Below, piece by piece: positions 44,311 to 56,556 of a DNA stretch of 64,000 nucleotides (positions within the stretch are counted from its first letter, which is position 1; each line of letters starts with the position of its first letter). The translations under genes and the position numbers were made by a program. The notes beneath the pieces are model-generated. The model saw only the letters and a program-made list of their open reading frames with translations. It ran no database searches and was not told where the DNA came from. The DNA is taken from positions 310,001-374,000 of the forward strand of contig JAQOTA010000061.1 in the NCBI GenBank assembly GCA_029532415.1, written 5' to 3'. Origin of the DNA: Marasmius tenuissimus (lineage: Eukaryota > Basidiomycota > Agaricomycetes > Agaricales > Marasmiaceae).

Positions 44311-44800
44311 CAAGGGGTGTCACCCGGGCATCTTGGTCATATGGGGTAGGGGGGGAGGGGGGGTCCCTGAGCCCCCCTTGAGCAGAACAAGGGGTGTCTA
44401 GGGAGCCCTTTCAAGACCTTTTGCCACTCATTCAGAGTGCTTGGAGGCTAGAGAATGTATTAGATGGCAAAAAAAAGCCAAAACCTAGATGTTTTTGTCC
44501 CAAAATCCGGTATGAACTATACAGGTTGCCAACTCGGAAGGTATGCCGGAGTCTGAAGTCTGAATTTTGGGCCTTCCTATCAGACATGAAGCTCCCTCAA
44601 GCAAACCACTCAAGTCCTATTGTATTCAGAGGCTGTCAGAACTTTTTGAGTAATATTAGCACCCATTTTGATGGGAAGATACATTGTCAGGACGTGTTTG
44701 ATAGGTGGGATGGGCATGTGACTGTGAGAATCACCTTCCAGAGGGTGTTAAGATTGTATGGGAAGATCATATATAAAAATTTTCTTGGTGACACCCCTTG
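44311..44800. mobile_element. 490-bp hAT-type MITE (CAAGGGGTGTCACC ends)
   Basis: Perfect 14-bp terminal inverted repeat CAAGGGGTGTCACC (44311-44324 and 44787-44800). An 8-bp target duplication with one mismatch, CCAACAAT and CCGACAAT, flanks it. TIR type and duplication length fit hAT elements. A G-run (44347-44365) and an internal copy of AAGGGGTGTC near 44390 occur inside. The 154-codon frame at 44394-44858 crosses the right end and is not considered a gene. Confidence 0.75.
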
Positions 44801-44891
44801 CCGACAATCATCAACTCGCATAACCAAGGGGGTGGCAGGAATGGAATTTCTGGTCTGAGGTAGGGGGAGGGGGATTTTTGTACCCACTGAG

Positions 44892-45213
44892 TGATGAGCC
44901 GGCATGATGCCTAGCACAGAGGACTACAGCATGGCTGCACTACTACTTACCAGAGAGGAGTTTAGAGAGATAGAGGTGAGACATGGAAGCTCAAGCACAC
45001 TGTAGATTCAAGCAGAGAACTACAAGCTTATATACATGTAGAGACAATAGTAGATACCATATAAGGACAACAGTAGAAATTGTACATATGAACATAATGA
45101 ACAATGTTGAATGGAACAACAGTGAATGCATTATCCTGCATAATACAATGATGGGAAGAGTGAACTGGGACTTCGGATATACTGGGATCTAATTATAGTC
45201 CACAGATTCAACA
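44892..45213 (-). repeat. Copia-2 3' LTR
   Basis: 322 bp, from TGATGAGCCGGC to ATTCAACA on plus; aligned with 51464-51785 with scattered differences. Confidence 0.88.
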
Positions 45214-45995
45214 CACCCCCTCACCAAGTGCAGCTGAAAAGTGCATCTGAGCGAATCAAGTGGATGAATAGAATTCAAGTCCAAGGTGATCTCTGAACTG
45301 TAAGAACTTCTCATGTCCAAGATTCTTCGTGAACATGTCTGCAGGATTATAGACTCCTTTGATAAAGAATAACTCGACTTTGCCATCTTCAACACACAAC
45401 CGAATATAGTGATATTGAATGTCAATGTGTTTGGTTCGGCATTCTTGAACTGGATTAGATGCAATGAAGACAGAGCCTTGATTGTCACTGCAGATCAGAA
45501 TAGGACCTAAGTCGGTTCCAAGTTCAGAGAGTAGCAATCTTATCCAGGAAGCTTGAGAACTGCAATCTGACAGTGCCATATACTCAGCCTCAGTGGAAGA
45601 GAGTGCTACAGTCTTCTGGGCATGTGATTGCCATGAGAAGACGCGGCCTGCTAAGTTGAAGAAGTAGCCAGTGATAGAACAGCATTTAATGGGATTGGCA
45701 GCCCAATCTGAGTCTGTGAATGCAAGAAGACCTCCATCAGAGTCACCATTGTAGACGAGTGAACAATCTGATGTGCCAGCTAGATAGCAGGAGATGTAAA
45801 GTGCTTTATCAAGATGTTTCTTTGTTAGATTAGAAGAGAACTGGGAGCTTCATAACTGCATAGGTAATATCAGGACGTGTGCCCAGCATAATGTATAGAA
45901 GCGACCCAATTACAGACTGGAACTTGGAGCAAATAGCAGGATTGACTGGACCATTGTTGGGAGTTGGCACATAGCCAGCAGGTAAAGGTGTAGGA

Positions 45996-46582
45996 TAGTG
46001 TTACCACTGGCTCAGCTTGAGCTGCAGCTCAAGCAGCTCAGAGCCAGACTGGACCAGAGCCGCTCTGGTAAATCGGCTCACCAGGAGCTGTTTAACCAGA
46101 GTGGCTCGGAACCAGTTCTAGACTGGTTTAGCCGGTATGAGCCGCCTCAATATATATGCATTTTTTCTTGTTATTCCTGGACCTGTTGGAGACTCTGGGA
46201 GAGGTTTGATAGATATTTTGATGTATGTTGACTCTTGTAGATCGCAGTATAGTAGAAAAAATCTAGTTATTATCACCTTCTACATTCTTGGAAGCCTTGG
46301 CCTTGGTGTGGGAAATCAACCTACAGGTGGGTTGCCATGTGCAGGGATAAACTGACTGGTACCTAGACCCACAGTCACCCTCAAACAACTTACCTTTCAA
46401 CATAGAACAACCCAAATATGTATGGTCTAGGTACTATAATTATACTTTTTACAAGGTCTATAAAATATATTTATTTTTGACGGCTCAAGCCGCAGCTGAA
46501 CCACTCAGAGTGGCTCAACAAGCCGAGCTGCATGCTGTCAATGGCTCATGGAGCTGAGCTGAGCTGACCGTTGGCAACACTA
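45996..46582 (+). mobile_element. hAT-type MITE A (587 bp)
   Basis: Ends TAGTGTTACC and GGCAACACTA. Flanked by an 8-bp duplication with two mismatches (GTGTAGGA 45988-45995, GCATAGGA 46583-46590). It is dense in AGCTC/GAGCT words, giving strong secondary-structure potential near both ends. It is the inverted-orientation relative of MITE B. Confidence 0.75.
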
Positions 46583-47076
46583 GCATAGGAGCACTTTTCA
46601 CATTCTGCATCCTGAAATATTCAAGGACTTTCTTCAAATAATCCTTTTAGTCAATCATGATCTTATTGCCTTCATGACAAATGCTCATGCAGAGAAACTC
46701 GCTAGCATCACCCATATCATGGCATTCCCATTTAGCCATAAACTTGGCTTTTTTCTTGTCAACAAAAGCTTTGCTAGGACCCATGAAGAGTGCATCATCA
46801 ATGTAGATGATCACATACACAACTTCACCACTCTTCAGATCAATTTTCACCCAAAGTAAAAGGTTCGCTACCAACAGGTGTGAAGCCATGACTTTTGGCA
46901 TCTGGACACTTAGAATACAGTGTCTCATTGAATAGTGCAGTGCTGAGGCATAGAAGCATCAAAGCAAATAGCTTCAGCCTTCTCATGAATAGTCCTGTTG
47001 AATTGTTCAGCATGATTGTTTTTTTGTGGTGTATATGGTATGCTTTGATCCCTTTGGATCCCATACTCTTTCAATA

Positions 47077-47770
47077 TGTTACATCCATGCCAGTTCCGGG
47101 GTTTCCAAAGGCTTGTTTTCACCTTCTGGAGATTCTGGGTCTCGGAATCTACTTTATGTTTTCTCTTTCCTTCATGATTCATTCTGGAACATGACTCTGG
47201 ATTCCAAGGTTGTGTTCCTGGTACTTACAGATCGGAGATACATATACACTGTTCATTTCCGAGTAGTCAGTAGGCTCTGCATTCTGACATTCTGCTTTCC
47301 ATTTACTTCCGGCTCATCCCGTACATTCCATTCTGACATTTCATTTCCGATTCATTTCTGACTCTGGGACTTTGCCCTCCATCTTGAATTCCATACTGTA
47401 CATACATTCTCTCCCGCTCTTGACTCACCTCCAATACTAGGATTGCTGGAACTCCTTTGGAGGTCCTGGAGATCGAGACATATATAAGCTAGATACTTCA
47501 TGACTTGTATTCCTCAGAATTAAAATCAACTTGGTTCCTGTTTATCTCATTCGTCTCATTCCGTCTCTTTATCTCTATCTCCTCTATCTCTTTATCTTTG
47601 TTTCCCTTTTGGTCAAGGACAACTCAACTCAAACCTTCAACTATTGTCCAACCATCCGCTTGGCCTTCTGGTTGTTGGAACCTCTCTTTAACTCCGACAA
47701 GTCCATTGTCGGCTTTCGTCTCTTCCGCTCAGACTTCTGTCCGGGCTGTCATATCTGCATGATCCTAACA
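47077..47770. repeat. Solo LTR (694 bp) inside the copia-2 integrase
   Basis: TGTTACATCC to GATCCTAACA with a perfect 5-bp duplication CAATA (47072-47076 and 47771-47775). Same family as the split solo LTR at 24944-34834. Confidence 0.88.
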
Positions 47771-47934
47771 CAATACAGCATTGAACTTATCTCCTTTGTA
47801 TTCTCCCCCTTCATCAAACATCCAGGTCTTGACAGCAGCATTGAATTGTGTCCTTACCATAGTAAGGAAGTCCCTCCAAGTGGGTACTGCTTCATCTTTT
47901 GTCTTGAGCTTGGAAGTCCAAACATAGGACATGC

Positions 47935-48331
47935 AGTCATCAAGAAAAGATATGTAGTACTTGTACCGGTGATACGATTCAAACGGGTATGACTTCAGAT
48001 CCAAATGTATGCATTCAAACAGTTTAGAAGCTCTTGTAGAAGAGTTGGGAAACAATTTCTCATACATCTTGCCTTCAGCACAACTACAACACAGAGGTGT
48101 CTTCTTAGTAGGCATCTTAAGGTCAAGTAGGATGTGAAGTCATTGAGAAAAGAGATGTAGTACTTGTACCGGTGATATGATTCTACCGGATATGACTTCA
48201 AATCTGAATGTATGCATTCAAACGGTTTAGAAGCTCTCGTTGTAGAGTTGGGGAACAATTTCTCATGCATCTTGCCTTCAGCACAACCACGACACAGAGG
48301 TGTCTTCCCAGTAGGCATTTAAAGGTCAAGT
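47935..48331. repeat. Tandem duplication of about 195 bp in copia-2 pol
   Basis: Units 47935-48127 and 48136-48331 share most bases (for example gtagtacttgtaccggtgat). Each encodes the same pre-integrase segment CAEGKM to YKYYISFL. The difference level suggests that the duplication is old. Confidence 0.7.
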
Positions 48332-48890
48332 GGGAAACCTTGCCTATGTTTCCAAGCTTTGTTCAGGGCTTTATCCGATGGATGCCCAAAGCATCTGTGC
48401 TCAATATCGTAGTCAACGTTGTAAACAACCAACTTGGCCATTAAAACCTCAGCAGATGCTTTCCACAAGTGTACCCAATAAATGGTTTGACCAGGCATAT
48501 GAGGGTAGGAAACAAGCGACTGTCATCACTGTGATGAGTAGAAGGCCAATTTCTTTGCGTTTCCACAAATTGAAAGACCGTCTTGAAGGAACTCTCCCAT
48601 TGATAGTAGATGTATATTCAATTAAGGTATGTAATAGACCAGATAGAGATGCAAAACACGCTCAGTAAGTTTCCTGTCATATCCTTCAACATTATGCTTA
48701 ATAAAGACTGTGCCTTTACCCTTGATCTGTATAGGGTTGCCCTTATTTGCAGTATTCACGATAGAACCATCAAGCAATTCATATTCAGCGAGGTCATTCA
48801 TATTGTTTGTGAAATGAGAGGAGGCACCAGAATCAAGGAGCCAACCCTGTGTGTTGTTCACACTTTTCTTTCCCTTACATTGAGTACACC

Positions 48891-49455
48891 TAGCGTTGCC
48901 AACGGTCAGCTCAGCTTGGCTCCAGCTCCAGAGCCGCAGCTCAAACCAGGCCATGGCTCCACGAGCCACTAACAGGATGTGGCTCAGCTCAGCTGCAGCT
49001 CCTGCTACTCAAAAATAAATAAATTTGCAAACCTTTTAATGACTATAAATATAGCACTTAGACCACATATGAGCTATTCTATAATGAAAAATAGGTTATT
49101 AGAAGTGATTATGGGTCTAGGTGCCATCTCTGCATGTGACAAACCACTGGTGGGTGGTTTTCCCACGCCAAGGTCAGGGTCTTTCAGGCAGGTAGAGCGT
49201 GATAATTACTGGATTTTTTGCAGTTTATTGTAATCTACAGCAAGTAACGTACATTTACATACATTTTTGATACCTCTCAGAGTCTCCAGTGGGCCCAACA
49301 AAGACAAGAAGAAAGGCAAATTTTTGAGGCGGCTCAAACCGGCTGAACCAGTTCAGAGCTGCTCCAGTGGAATGGCTCCTGGTGAGCTGTTTTGCCGGAG
49401 CAGCTCTAGCCTGGTCTGGCTCCAAGTCACTCGAGCTGAGCTACTGGTAACACTA
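48891..49455 (-). mobile_element. hAT-type MITE B (565 bp)
   Basis: Ends TAGCGTTGCC and GGTAACACTA with a perfect 8-bp duplication AGTACACC (48883-48890 and 49456-49463). It interrupts the copia-2 region between gag and protease. Inverted relative to MITE A. Confidence 0.85.
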
Positions 49456-51194
49456 AGTACACCCCACAAAGTGGGAACTGATTGCATGACAATATGTTAC
49501 AAGTGATTCCAGATCACTACTACTACCGTGTGAACTACTGATACCAACTAATTGGGAGCAGTGCTGTAGGTTTGCATCAGTCTGGGAAAGCAGGTCAAGA
49601 TATGGTACTTGCCTGTCGTCATGGAACAATCCAAGAGAGACATCATCTGGGACATCCTCAACCCCTGCAGCTTCGGCAATATTGTTGTCAACATCATTAC
49701 CAAAAAGAGAGGTCATGTCTTCCATACCATCGTCAGATCCCCAATCCATCTCTACATCTTCATTAGGATCAGCACTATGAGAGCATTTAGAAGAAGTAGA
49801 AGAAGGAGATCCAGCTCCCTCATATCCCTCATCATCCTCCAAAAAACACTTAGACGAGGACGAACGATTGGTGGCAGATGTGACAATCTGTTCGAAGGGT
49901 TTGAGATACTGCACCGTCTTAGGGGCACCAAGTCTGTCAGCAAGGGAACACGCTTCACAGACATCATCAAATACTGACTGAGACGGCTTGAAGCCGGTGA
50001 AGAACTGCATGGCAGCTGGGTTCTTCTTGACAGCTGGCTGAGGGACAGTGCTGTCGCAAGACTTGTCCCAGTGACCAGTGAAGTGAGCTGGGGGCGGTGA
50101 TCCCATAGCGCAAACAGGAGGGGCACTGGCAATCTCAGCACGCAGGCAGTTAACTGTGTTCAACGCAATACGTTCCCTGCAGTTGGTGATTGAGGAGTAA
50201 GGACAGATAGGAGCGGGGAAGCTATGACAGATGCATAAGATGCAAGATGGGAGTGACTATGCAACCAATTGTTACCACTGTTGTTACTGCCAGTGTTGCT
50301 GGGACCCTGGTGCTGGTTGATACCACCACAGGTACCACGCTGCTGCTTCTTCTTCTTACCATTGTTATGGTTTGAAGAAGGATGTTGCTGCTGCTGCTGC
50401 AGACGCTGCTGCTGACCAAACAATGGTTCATGGTTGCCAGCACGCTTAACCATAGAGAGGCAGTTCGCAAGCTGAGGGTTTTGGTGCTTGTATTCGATCA
50501 TGATGGCTTCATGAACGTCAGCAATGGTGAGGGCACTGGTGCTCCCAGGATCCCTGTCAAAGTCATGAAGGGATTTCGAGGAAGCGGCATCCCATTCGGG
50601 AGGAATAGCTGTGATGAGAAGGAGGGCTTTGATCAACTCAGGGAGCTCTACCCCAACCTCAGCAAGTTGTTCGATGTAATGTTTGAGTTTGGTGATGCCA
50701 GCCTGGGGATGGCTAGTGGTAAGCCTGAAGGAGACAAGTTTGATGAAGTCGCCATAGATGGCAGACAAGGTCGGTTCACCATAGGTGGTGCATATAATGG
50801 ACCAGGCTTTGCCAGCGTCCATGTCCTGAAGAGGTTCAAAGACTTCCTTGGTAGAGGTCAACTGAATGATACCCATCAGCTGAAGGTCTTTCTCCTCCCA
50901 TGCCTCTAGCGCGGTTTTGTACACAGTGATCTGAGCTTCAGTGGGAGGGTGATGCTCAGGTTCATTGTCACTATCAGAGCCAGCTGCAGGCGCAGCAGCC
51001 ACACCAGGGGAAGGAGTGACCGCCATGGTTGGGACAATAGTTTCTCCCAGAGGGTATGTTGGCTTCTTAGCTGCACCAGTGAGGTGATGATAAAGACCTT
51101 GGGATTTGGTAACAGCTTCTATTTCGCCATTATGGGTCTGGCAAAAACCAGTACCGTCAAAGCGACTGGAGAAGAATTTCTTGATGTTGAACAT
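49456..51194 (-). pseudogene. Copia-2 Gag region
   Basis: The frame 51194-50160 (344 aa) opens MFNIKKFFSSRFDGT and contains a UBN2-like gag core (ALEAWEEKDLQLMGIIQLT, then AWSIICTTYGEPTLSAIYGD). A Gln/Asn-rich basic stretch follows. The next frame (50163-49453) carries a knuckle-like CAMGSPPPAHFTGHWDKSC, in which one Cys of the usual C-x2-C-x4-H-x4-C is missing, followed by an acidic linker. A frame change at about 50165 separates the two. This would be the capsid part of the element. Confidence 0.7.
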
Positions 51195-51463
51195 GGTGGT
51201 AAGATGTTCGGTTTGGTGTTGGATCTAGAAAAGACAGCATCAGCATGCATCTAATCAACACAGGGAGCAGCCATCAAGGTGCTATGCTCAATGAGGAGCA
51301 TTGGATCCTTTGGATCTGATGTTGTTGAAGGACGTACATCAATGCCATAAATTGAGCACTCAATTAAGAGGTCAATGGTAACATGCAGGTCTAGCCTAGC
51401 TAGCCAATGTCAGTGGCCTAGGGGCGCTTGTCATTGTAGTCGGGCTAACTGGGGCCCATAACC

Positions 51464-51785
51464 TGATGAGCCGGCATGACACCTAGTGCAGAAGACTACA
51501 ACATGGCTACACTACTACTTACCAGAGAGGAGCTTAGAGAGATAGAGGCAAGATGTAGAAGTTCAAGCACACTGTAGATTCAAGTACAGAACTACAAGCT
51601 TATATACATGTAGAGACAATAGTAGATACCATATAAGGACGACAATAGAAATTGTACATATGAGCATAAGTAACAATGAAGAATAGAACAATGGCAAATG
51701 CATTGTCCTGCATAATACAATGACGGGAAGAGTGAACCGGGACTATGGATATACCAGGATCTGATAATAGTCCACAAATTCAACA
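51464..51785 (-). repeat. Copia-2 5' LTR
   Basis: 322 bp, adjacent to the GGTTATGGGCCCC primer-binding site on minus. Confidence 0.88.
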
Positions 51786-54644
51786 AAAGCTGCTCGTTGG
51801 TTGACAATAGGGTATGGATGAGGAGGTTGGGGGTGTTATGGGTTGGTTGGGTCGCCTGGGAAGATTCTCAGATACCCCCTCATTCCCGTCATCTATCAGG
51901 GTCCGTCTGTACAGAGAAAGATTGAACGGCCTTTGCCTTTTGTCTCACTCTCTTCATCAAGAATACCAGGGCCACGCACAGCTCGCCCAGCTACCCATCC
52001 AAGCCAACAGCAGTGCGTGCTGGTAGTTTTGAGGACTCCTAACACCATCACCGCTCCATCCCATCTCACCACTCTGATCGAGTAATGTTCCTCCTTCTGT
52101 GGCGTGGTTGAGTGTATGGCATGGGCTTCGTTGATCTTGATTGTTGAGGGACGGGATGTTGGTCACCGTTGTCGTGAATCCAGTACTGGATTTGTCGGAT
52201 GGGTTGCAATGGTGTGTTTGAGTTTCTGTCGCTGAAATATTGATATGTTCCTGGTATTGACGTTTTGCTTTCTATCCTCTAGGGTTGAGGCTCGGGCGAG
52301 AAAAACCTACGCGCAAACACCATCGAATTGTCTCCACCCTTCATCCCTCGCCATCTTGCTCGCTTTTGCTCGGCCTTTGGGAGTACATCGAGGATGATAC
52401 GAATCAAACTGGCTCTTTCTGCAGAGAGGAACTTTGACGTGCCACTAGTCTCATTAGCAATTATCACCGTGCTATCACGTCCGTTTGGCACTGGCACATC
52501 CCACTTCATGATCTATTTCTCCAATCGGCGATCCGTCACATTTCCTGTAGTCGAGCGGTCGAGCCTCCTGCGCCTATTAGATTGTCGAATCAGACGTTTA
52601 TGCCCCGTCGTTGGTTCCAATGCTTCCTATCGGGTGGTTCTCCTACATGTGGATCAGAACCAGCGCTGGTCAATGATGACTGGTGCGGAAGGAGTGCCTT
52701 TGAGGTTATCGGATGACGGATACAGTACCGCTCAGTTTCTCAGGCCGCCGCCGGAGCTGTTACTCGTCAGCCCAATGTCTTCACTACACGAAAAACTCCA
52801 TCCCTGCTCTTTACCAGCTACCAGTGTCATCATTTATTTCAAAACCTTGCGTTGAGGTTCATGCTCGATCACGGAACGAGGTTTTCATCTCGTAACGATT
52901 CGACGTTCAGTCTTATCGGGCGGAGCGTGGGCCGGCAGTTGGATTGGTGTTCGTCGGTGGCGGCTTCCATTCCCGATACCTCCATTCTCGTCATCGTGGC
53001 TGTCGATGATGTCCTCTCCAATTGTAAGGATAGGCTTCGAAGCTTACATACTACTATACGAACAGCCCACACTTTCGCACCTTGACCTTACCATACTACC
53101 TGAGTACGTTACTATTAACATGTCTAACTATCTTGACACATGCAAGCTCGAGATTGGGTTTATCATCGTATTTGTACTACACCTTGCCCGGCTCTCACGT
53201 TGACGGGCTTTATAACCGCCACAGGTGTGGCCTATATCCAATACCGAACCTGAATCCCCTGGGTTGGGACAGCAGGATTTCCCTCGATGTTGTCCAACAA
53301 GGGACGGGTGGCGAGAGATAGAGCATAATACGCAGTGATATGGAGGGCGTTATCCTGACGTATATACACATTGTTCGAGTCGAAAGAACAATATTCATTG
53401 TCCTTGGGTTGAGAAGACATTCGAAAAATACTACGAGTGTTTCTCGCCTCTAAAAGTCGCTCAAAGGTAAGAGTTGAGCCTGAGACTGGAGTAGCGGGCT
53501 AGTGACCAGCGATCGACGGAGCTAACGAGAAGAGGTCGTGTGGGGATGGGTTTGCTCCGGACGATTGACGTGTTATATGGTAATCCCAGCAGGCTGAGCC
53601 CTGGCGGAGAAAGTGCGGTTGTGAAGAGGTGGTAGTGCATGAGAAACAAGAGATCGTAGCATGTATAGTTTGGGATCACAGCTCGTTACAAGGTTAGGAA
53701 AGACTCGTGGACAACAGTAAGATGACTTTCTGTCTTGCCTGAAAAGGACTTAGCTAGTGTGATAAATCCTTCGCTGGCAATGAAAACGCGGGTGGTAGTA
53801 AAGGTCCATATCGCGCCGACGTCCCACCGATGACATATGAATGGGAGCATTTCATGCAGGTTCAGGTAAATAGGGCTCAATGACCAAGTATCCCAGACCA
53901 CGACAAGCATCGATGGCTGTTTATTGAGGCATGTAACTGTTGATCGATGATCACCGGCCCTTCCGATGGACGTCTGATGGCAACACGTACAAACTCGAGC
54001 GTCTTCATGTCCATCAACGGTTCCCAGATCGTCACGATCGTGATTCTGATTCTCCGCTATCACCGGATTGAAGCTGGCGGGGTAAGGTCAGTTTGATTAT
54101 CCCGGCTGACACAAGGCTGACATTCATTGGTGATCCACTCGCCAACTATCGCTGATAACCAGATGAGCTATATTCTGAAGCTCGAAGTGTACATTAGCAG
54201 ACCAACACTCACTCGTTTCTCGGATTCAGATAGATAACAGAAGTGACGCTTTCCATGCCCTCTGTGAAATCTCCCGAATAGAGAACTGAGATGTCAGATC
54301 ACATACCAACATTGATCTTGAGTCCATTCCCATCGGAAATACAGAGTTTGATCTCAGCGATGTATGAAGTTGTTGTTGTCCCAAGTGCTCTTGGCATGGT
54401 CCAAAGCAAAGCCCCTGAAATTGACAGATTGGTTGAGGATTATGGAGCATCTACTCATATGACCCTCTGGCACGCATGGATTGGACAGCGCCGGGACATC
54501 GTTGAACAGATCCAAGAGTATTTATACCTGTAACCTTCCAGTAGCAGACTGATAGCTCATCACCCCCTCCTCCGGCAGATCACCAGTACCTTCAATTGAT
54601 TCGAGTCCCTGCTTTGGATCGACAAGTAGACTTCACAATACTGA
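51786..54644. other. Intergenic, no confident gene
   Basis: The longest frames are 52328-52855 (plus, 175 codons) and 53686-54063 (minus, 125 codons). Neither shows family motifs or a credible splice series. Sequence composition is not obviously repetitive. Confidence 0.4.
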
Positions 54645-56128
54645 ATGCCCAACGACAGAATGCCTAAACTGGATACAGCACTTCTTACAATCATGGTATG
54701 TTCAAAACCAGTTCAAGCTCTCCAATAGCCTTGATAGCTTATCGATGTAGGTTGGGTCTACACTATATGGTACGTGATATCTATCATAATGTTCTTCTAC
54801 TGAATCTTTCTTAGGAATTTACATGATCCTTTACGTGCTATGCATGTATATTCTTTTCACCCAGAAACGAGGTCGCTATTGGGTTCATTGCATCCTGATT
54901 ACTGCCATATATGTCGCAGCAACTATTCAATTTGGCCTTAGATATGCCGTGTACCTGATGGAGAGCCTTGAGTATCATGGCTATGAGAGTATTTACAATA
55001 TGGGGCCTCGAAACGTACAGATGGAACTCGCGATATCGGTACTCACAATCATTGCAAAGTGAGTGCATCCAGCTCAAGACAACACCGGCTATCAAACTAA
55101 ATCTCAGCTCTACTTAAATGGACAGTTGCATGGCGGACATTCTTCTGGTGGGCATCCCATTGTGATATCTCACATACTGTCTTTTACCAACATTGAATTA
55201 GCTGTGGCGTTGCTACCTCATATGGGACCACAAACTCCGAGTGGTGATTGTACCCTTGCTCCTCTGTCTTGGGACCAATGGTCAGTACCATGTCTTTTGG
55301 CAAGCCAGAGGTCAATTTGAGCTAAAATTTGAGGTTTCCCATTGCCTACTCAGCATTTGGTTTCCTTCAGGCCATATATTATAACCATTATTTTGACAGA
55401 GCCCAAAGTCTCGCATTATTATTCGCCATTTTTGGCTTTTGCGCTATTACTAGTAACCTTCTCTTGACCATTTTGCTCGGTAGGCACACCAAATATCCTG
55501 TCCTCCTCATCTTGAGCCAACTGAACTCGATGCTGTAGCGGGGCGTATCTGTTTTATCGTCAACAGGGTTATGCGATACTTACCACCCTCGTCTCGCAAG
55601 AGGTACAAGACTGTCATCTCTGCATCGTACGTTTAGACCCCTCATAGGATGAGTCCAGATTCCTCATACTCCTCGGAAGTTTGGAATCAGGGCTTCTGTA
55701 CCCCATGGTCTTGCTGATATATGCACTCCCTATCGTCCTACAACGGACAGACTCACAGTCAGACTCAGGGTCTACTTATAATTGGGATACACTCACCAGA
55801 GTGTCTTCTGTCACCTTCGACTCGCTGATCAACGTAATGGTTCGGGATACATCCTCATCACTCAGCAAATTTCCGAAGGCTCACATTCATCAATTCATAG
55901 GGAATTGCTTCGGCCCTGATTATAGTCCGGGTATCCCTTGGGATCGCTATTCATGATGAAAAGACATTCAAAGAAACCATCTTGCGGAATCAGGAACCCT
56001 CCATGAATGGACCGGGAGTAAAAGCCGTCAATGACCTACGCCGAGAGCCTTGTGGCTGTGAGCAATCCCGTCGGGAAGCTGGGGAATCGGACTTGGAGTC
56101 ACAGAATCAGGAGAGGAAGGGGTTGTGA
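54645..56128 (+). CDS. Seven-transmembrane protein of an Agaricomycete family, copy 2 (9 exons, 344 aa)
   Basis: Exons: 54645-54695, 54751-54769, 54815-55058, 55126-55147, 55202-55284, 55334-55479, 55539-55626, 55680-55833, 55901-56128. All phases agree and total 345 codons. Landmarks: VGSTLYGIYMILYVLCMYI (helix 1), MADILLLWRCYLIWDHKLR, NLLLTILLAGRICF, ESGLLYPMVLLIYALP and GIASALIIVRVSLG, then a polar tail ending NQERKGL. Exon 5 uses a donor four bases beyond a better-looking GT; copy 1 does the same, which supports the model. It is a membrane protein, likely receptor-like in topology, of unknown ligand. It starts the second 7TM / SWIM-RING / HMG block. Confidence 0.82.
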
Positions 56129-56556
56129 GATCGAACAAAGAATATGGCTTCTTCGAATAGCTTGGTAGTCTCTGTAGTGCAATGATTGTGAGTTTGCGGT
56201 AGGAATGGAGTGTACGGAGGATACCTATAAGTAGTAATATATATCAGATCGGTATTGATTCATACGGGAACTAGTCGCCCATGGCTCACGGCGCGGTAAA
56301 CACGAACATAGAGAACAACTCTTTCAAAACATTGATTCGTCGAAGGAAACGCCACCTATATGATAAGTCATCAGATGTGTCTGTCAAATTTCGGCCGCGA
56401 GATGAAATCGCGTCTGACTACGATCATACCTTCAGCCCGTCATACTTAGGAGTTTGGAATTTCGATCCTTGCGGTGGTTAATGTGAGATCCTCCCATTCT
56501 GTTTTCATTTGTGCGGGTGCGTTTTTCATAGGTACAGACAGGGATATCAGTTCCTG

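Larger units (their letters stand above)
45256..48970 (-). pseudogene. Copia-2 pol remnants
   Basis: From upstream on minus: protease LLDSGASSHFTNN (about 48830); pre-integrase and integrase pieces CAEGKM and FECIHLDLKSYP, present twice (48320-47770); and integ­rase WMFDEGGEYKG. After the solo LTR come YTPQKNNHAEQFNRT (about 47010) and RT YIDDALFMGPSK (about 46800). After MITE A comes RNase H, SDCSSQASWI then ICSDNQGSVFIAS (45580-45256). Frames are shifted repeatedly, and the RT between the integrase end and the YIDD box is mostly missing. The copy is inactive. Confidence 0.85.
44892..51785 (-). mobile_element. Old Ty1/copia element (copia-2) with nested insertions
   Basis: 322-bp LTRs at 44892-45213 and 51464-51785, clearly diverged from each other; transcription on minus. 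The same half-tRNA-iMet-like PBS (51451-51463) and a purine tract next to the 3' LTR (45214-45223) are present. Coding is fragmentary: gag, protease, pre-integrase/integrase, RT end and RNase H pieces in order, with most of the RT deleted. It contains two hAT-type MITEs, one solo LTR and a tandem duplication. No matching 5-bp duplication is visible at the outer borders (CTGAG and AAAGC). Confidence 0.88.

Noticed and set aside
44394..44858. 154-codon open frame
   Set aside because: It starts inside the hAT-type MITE and runs out of it; no domain.
52328..52855. 175-codon open frame on plus
   Set aside because: No recognisable motif, no splice support, overlapping open frames on the other strand.
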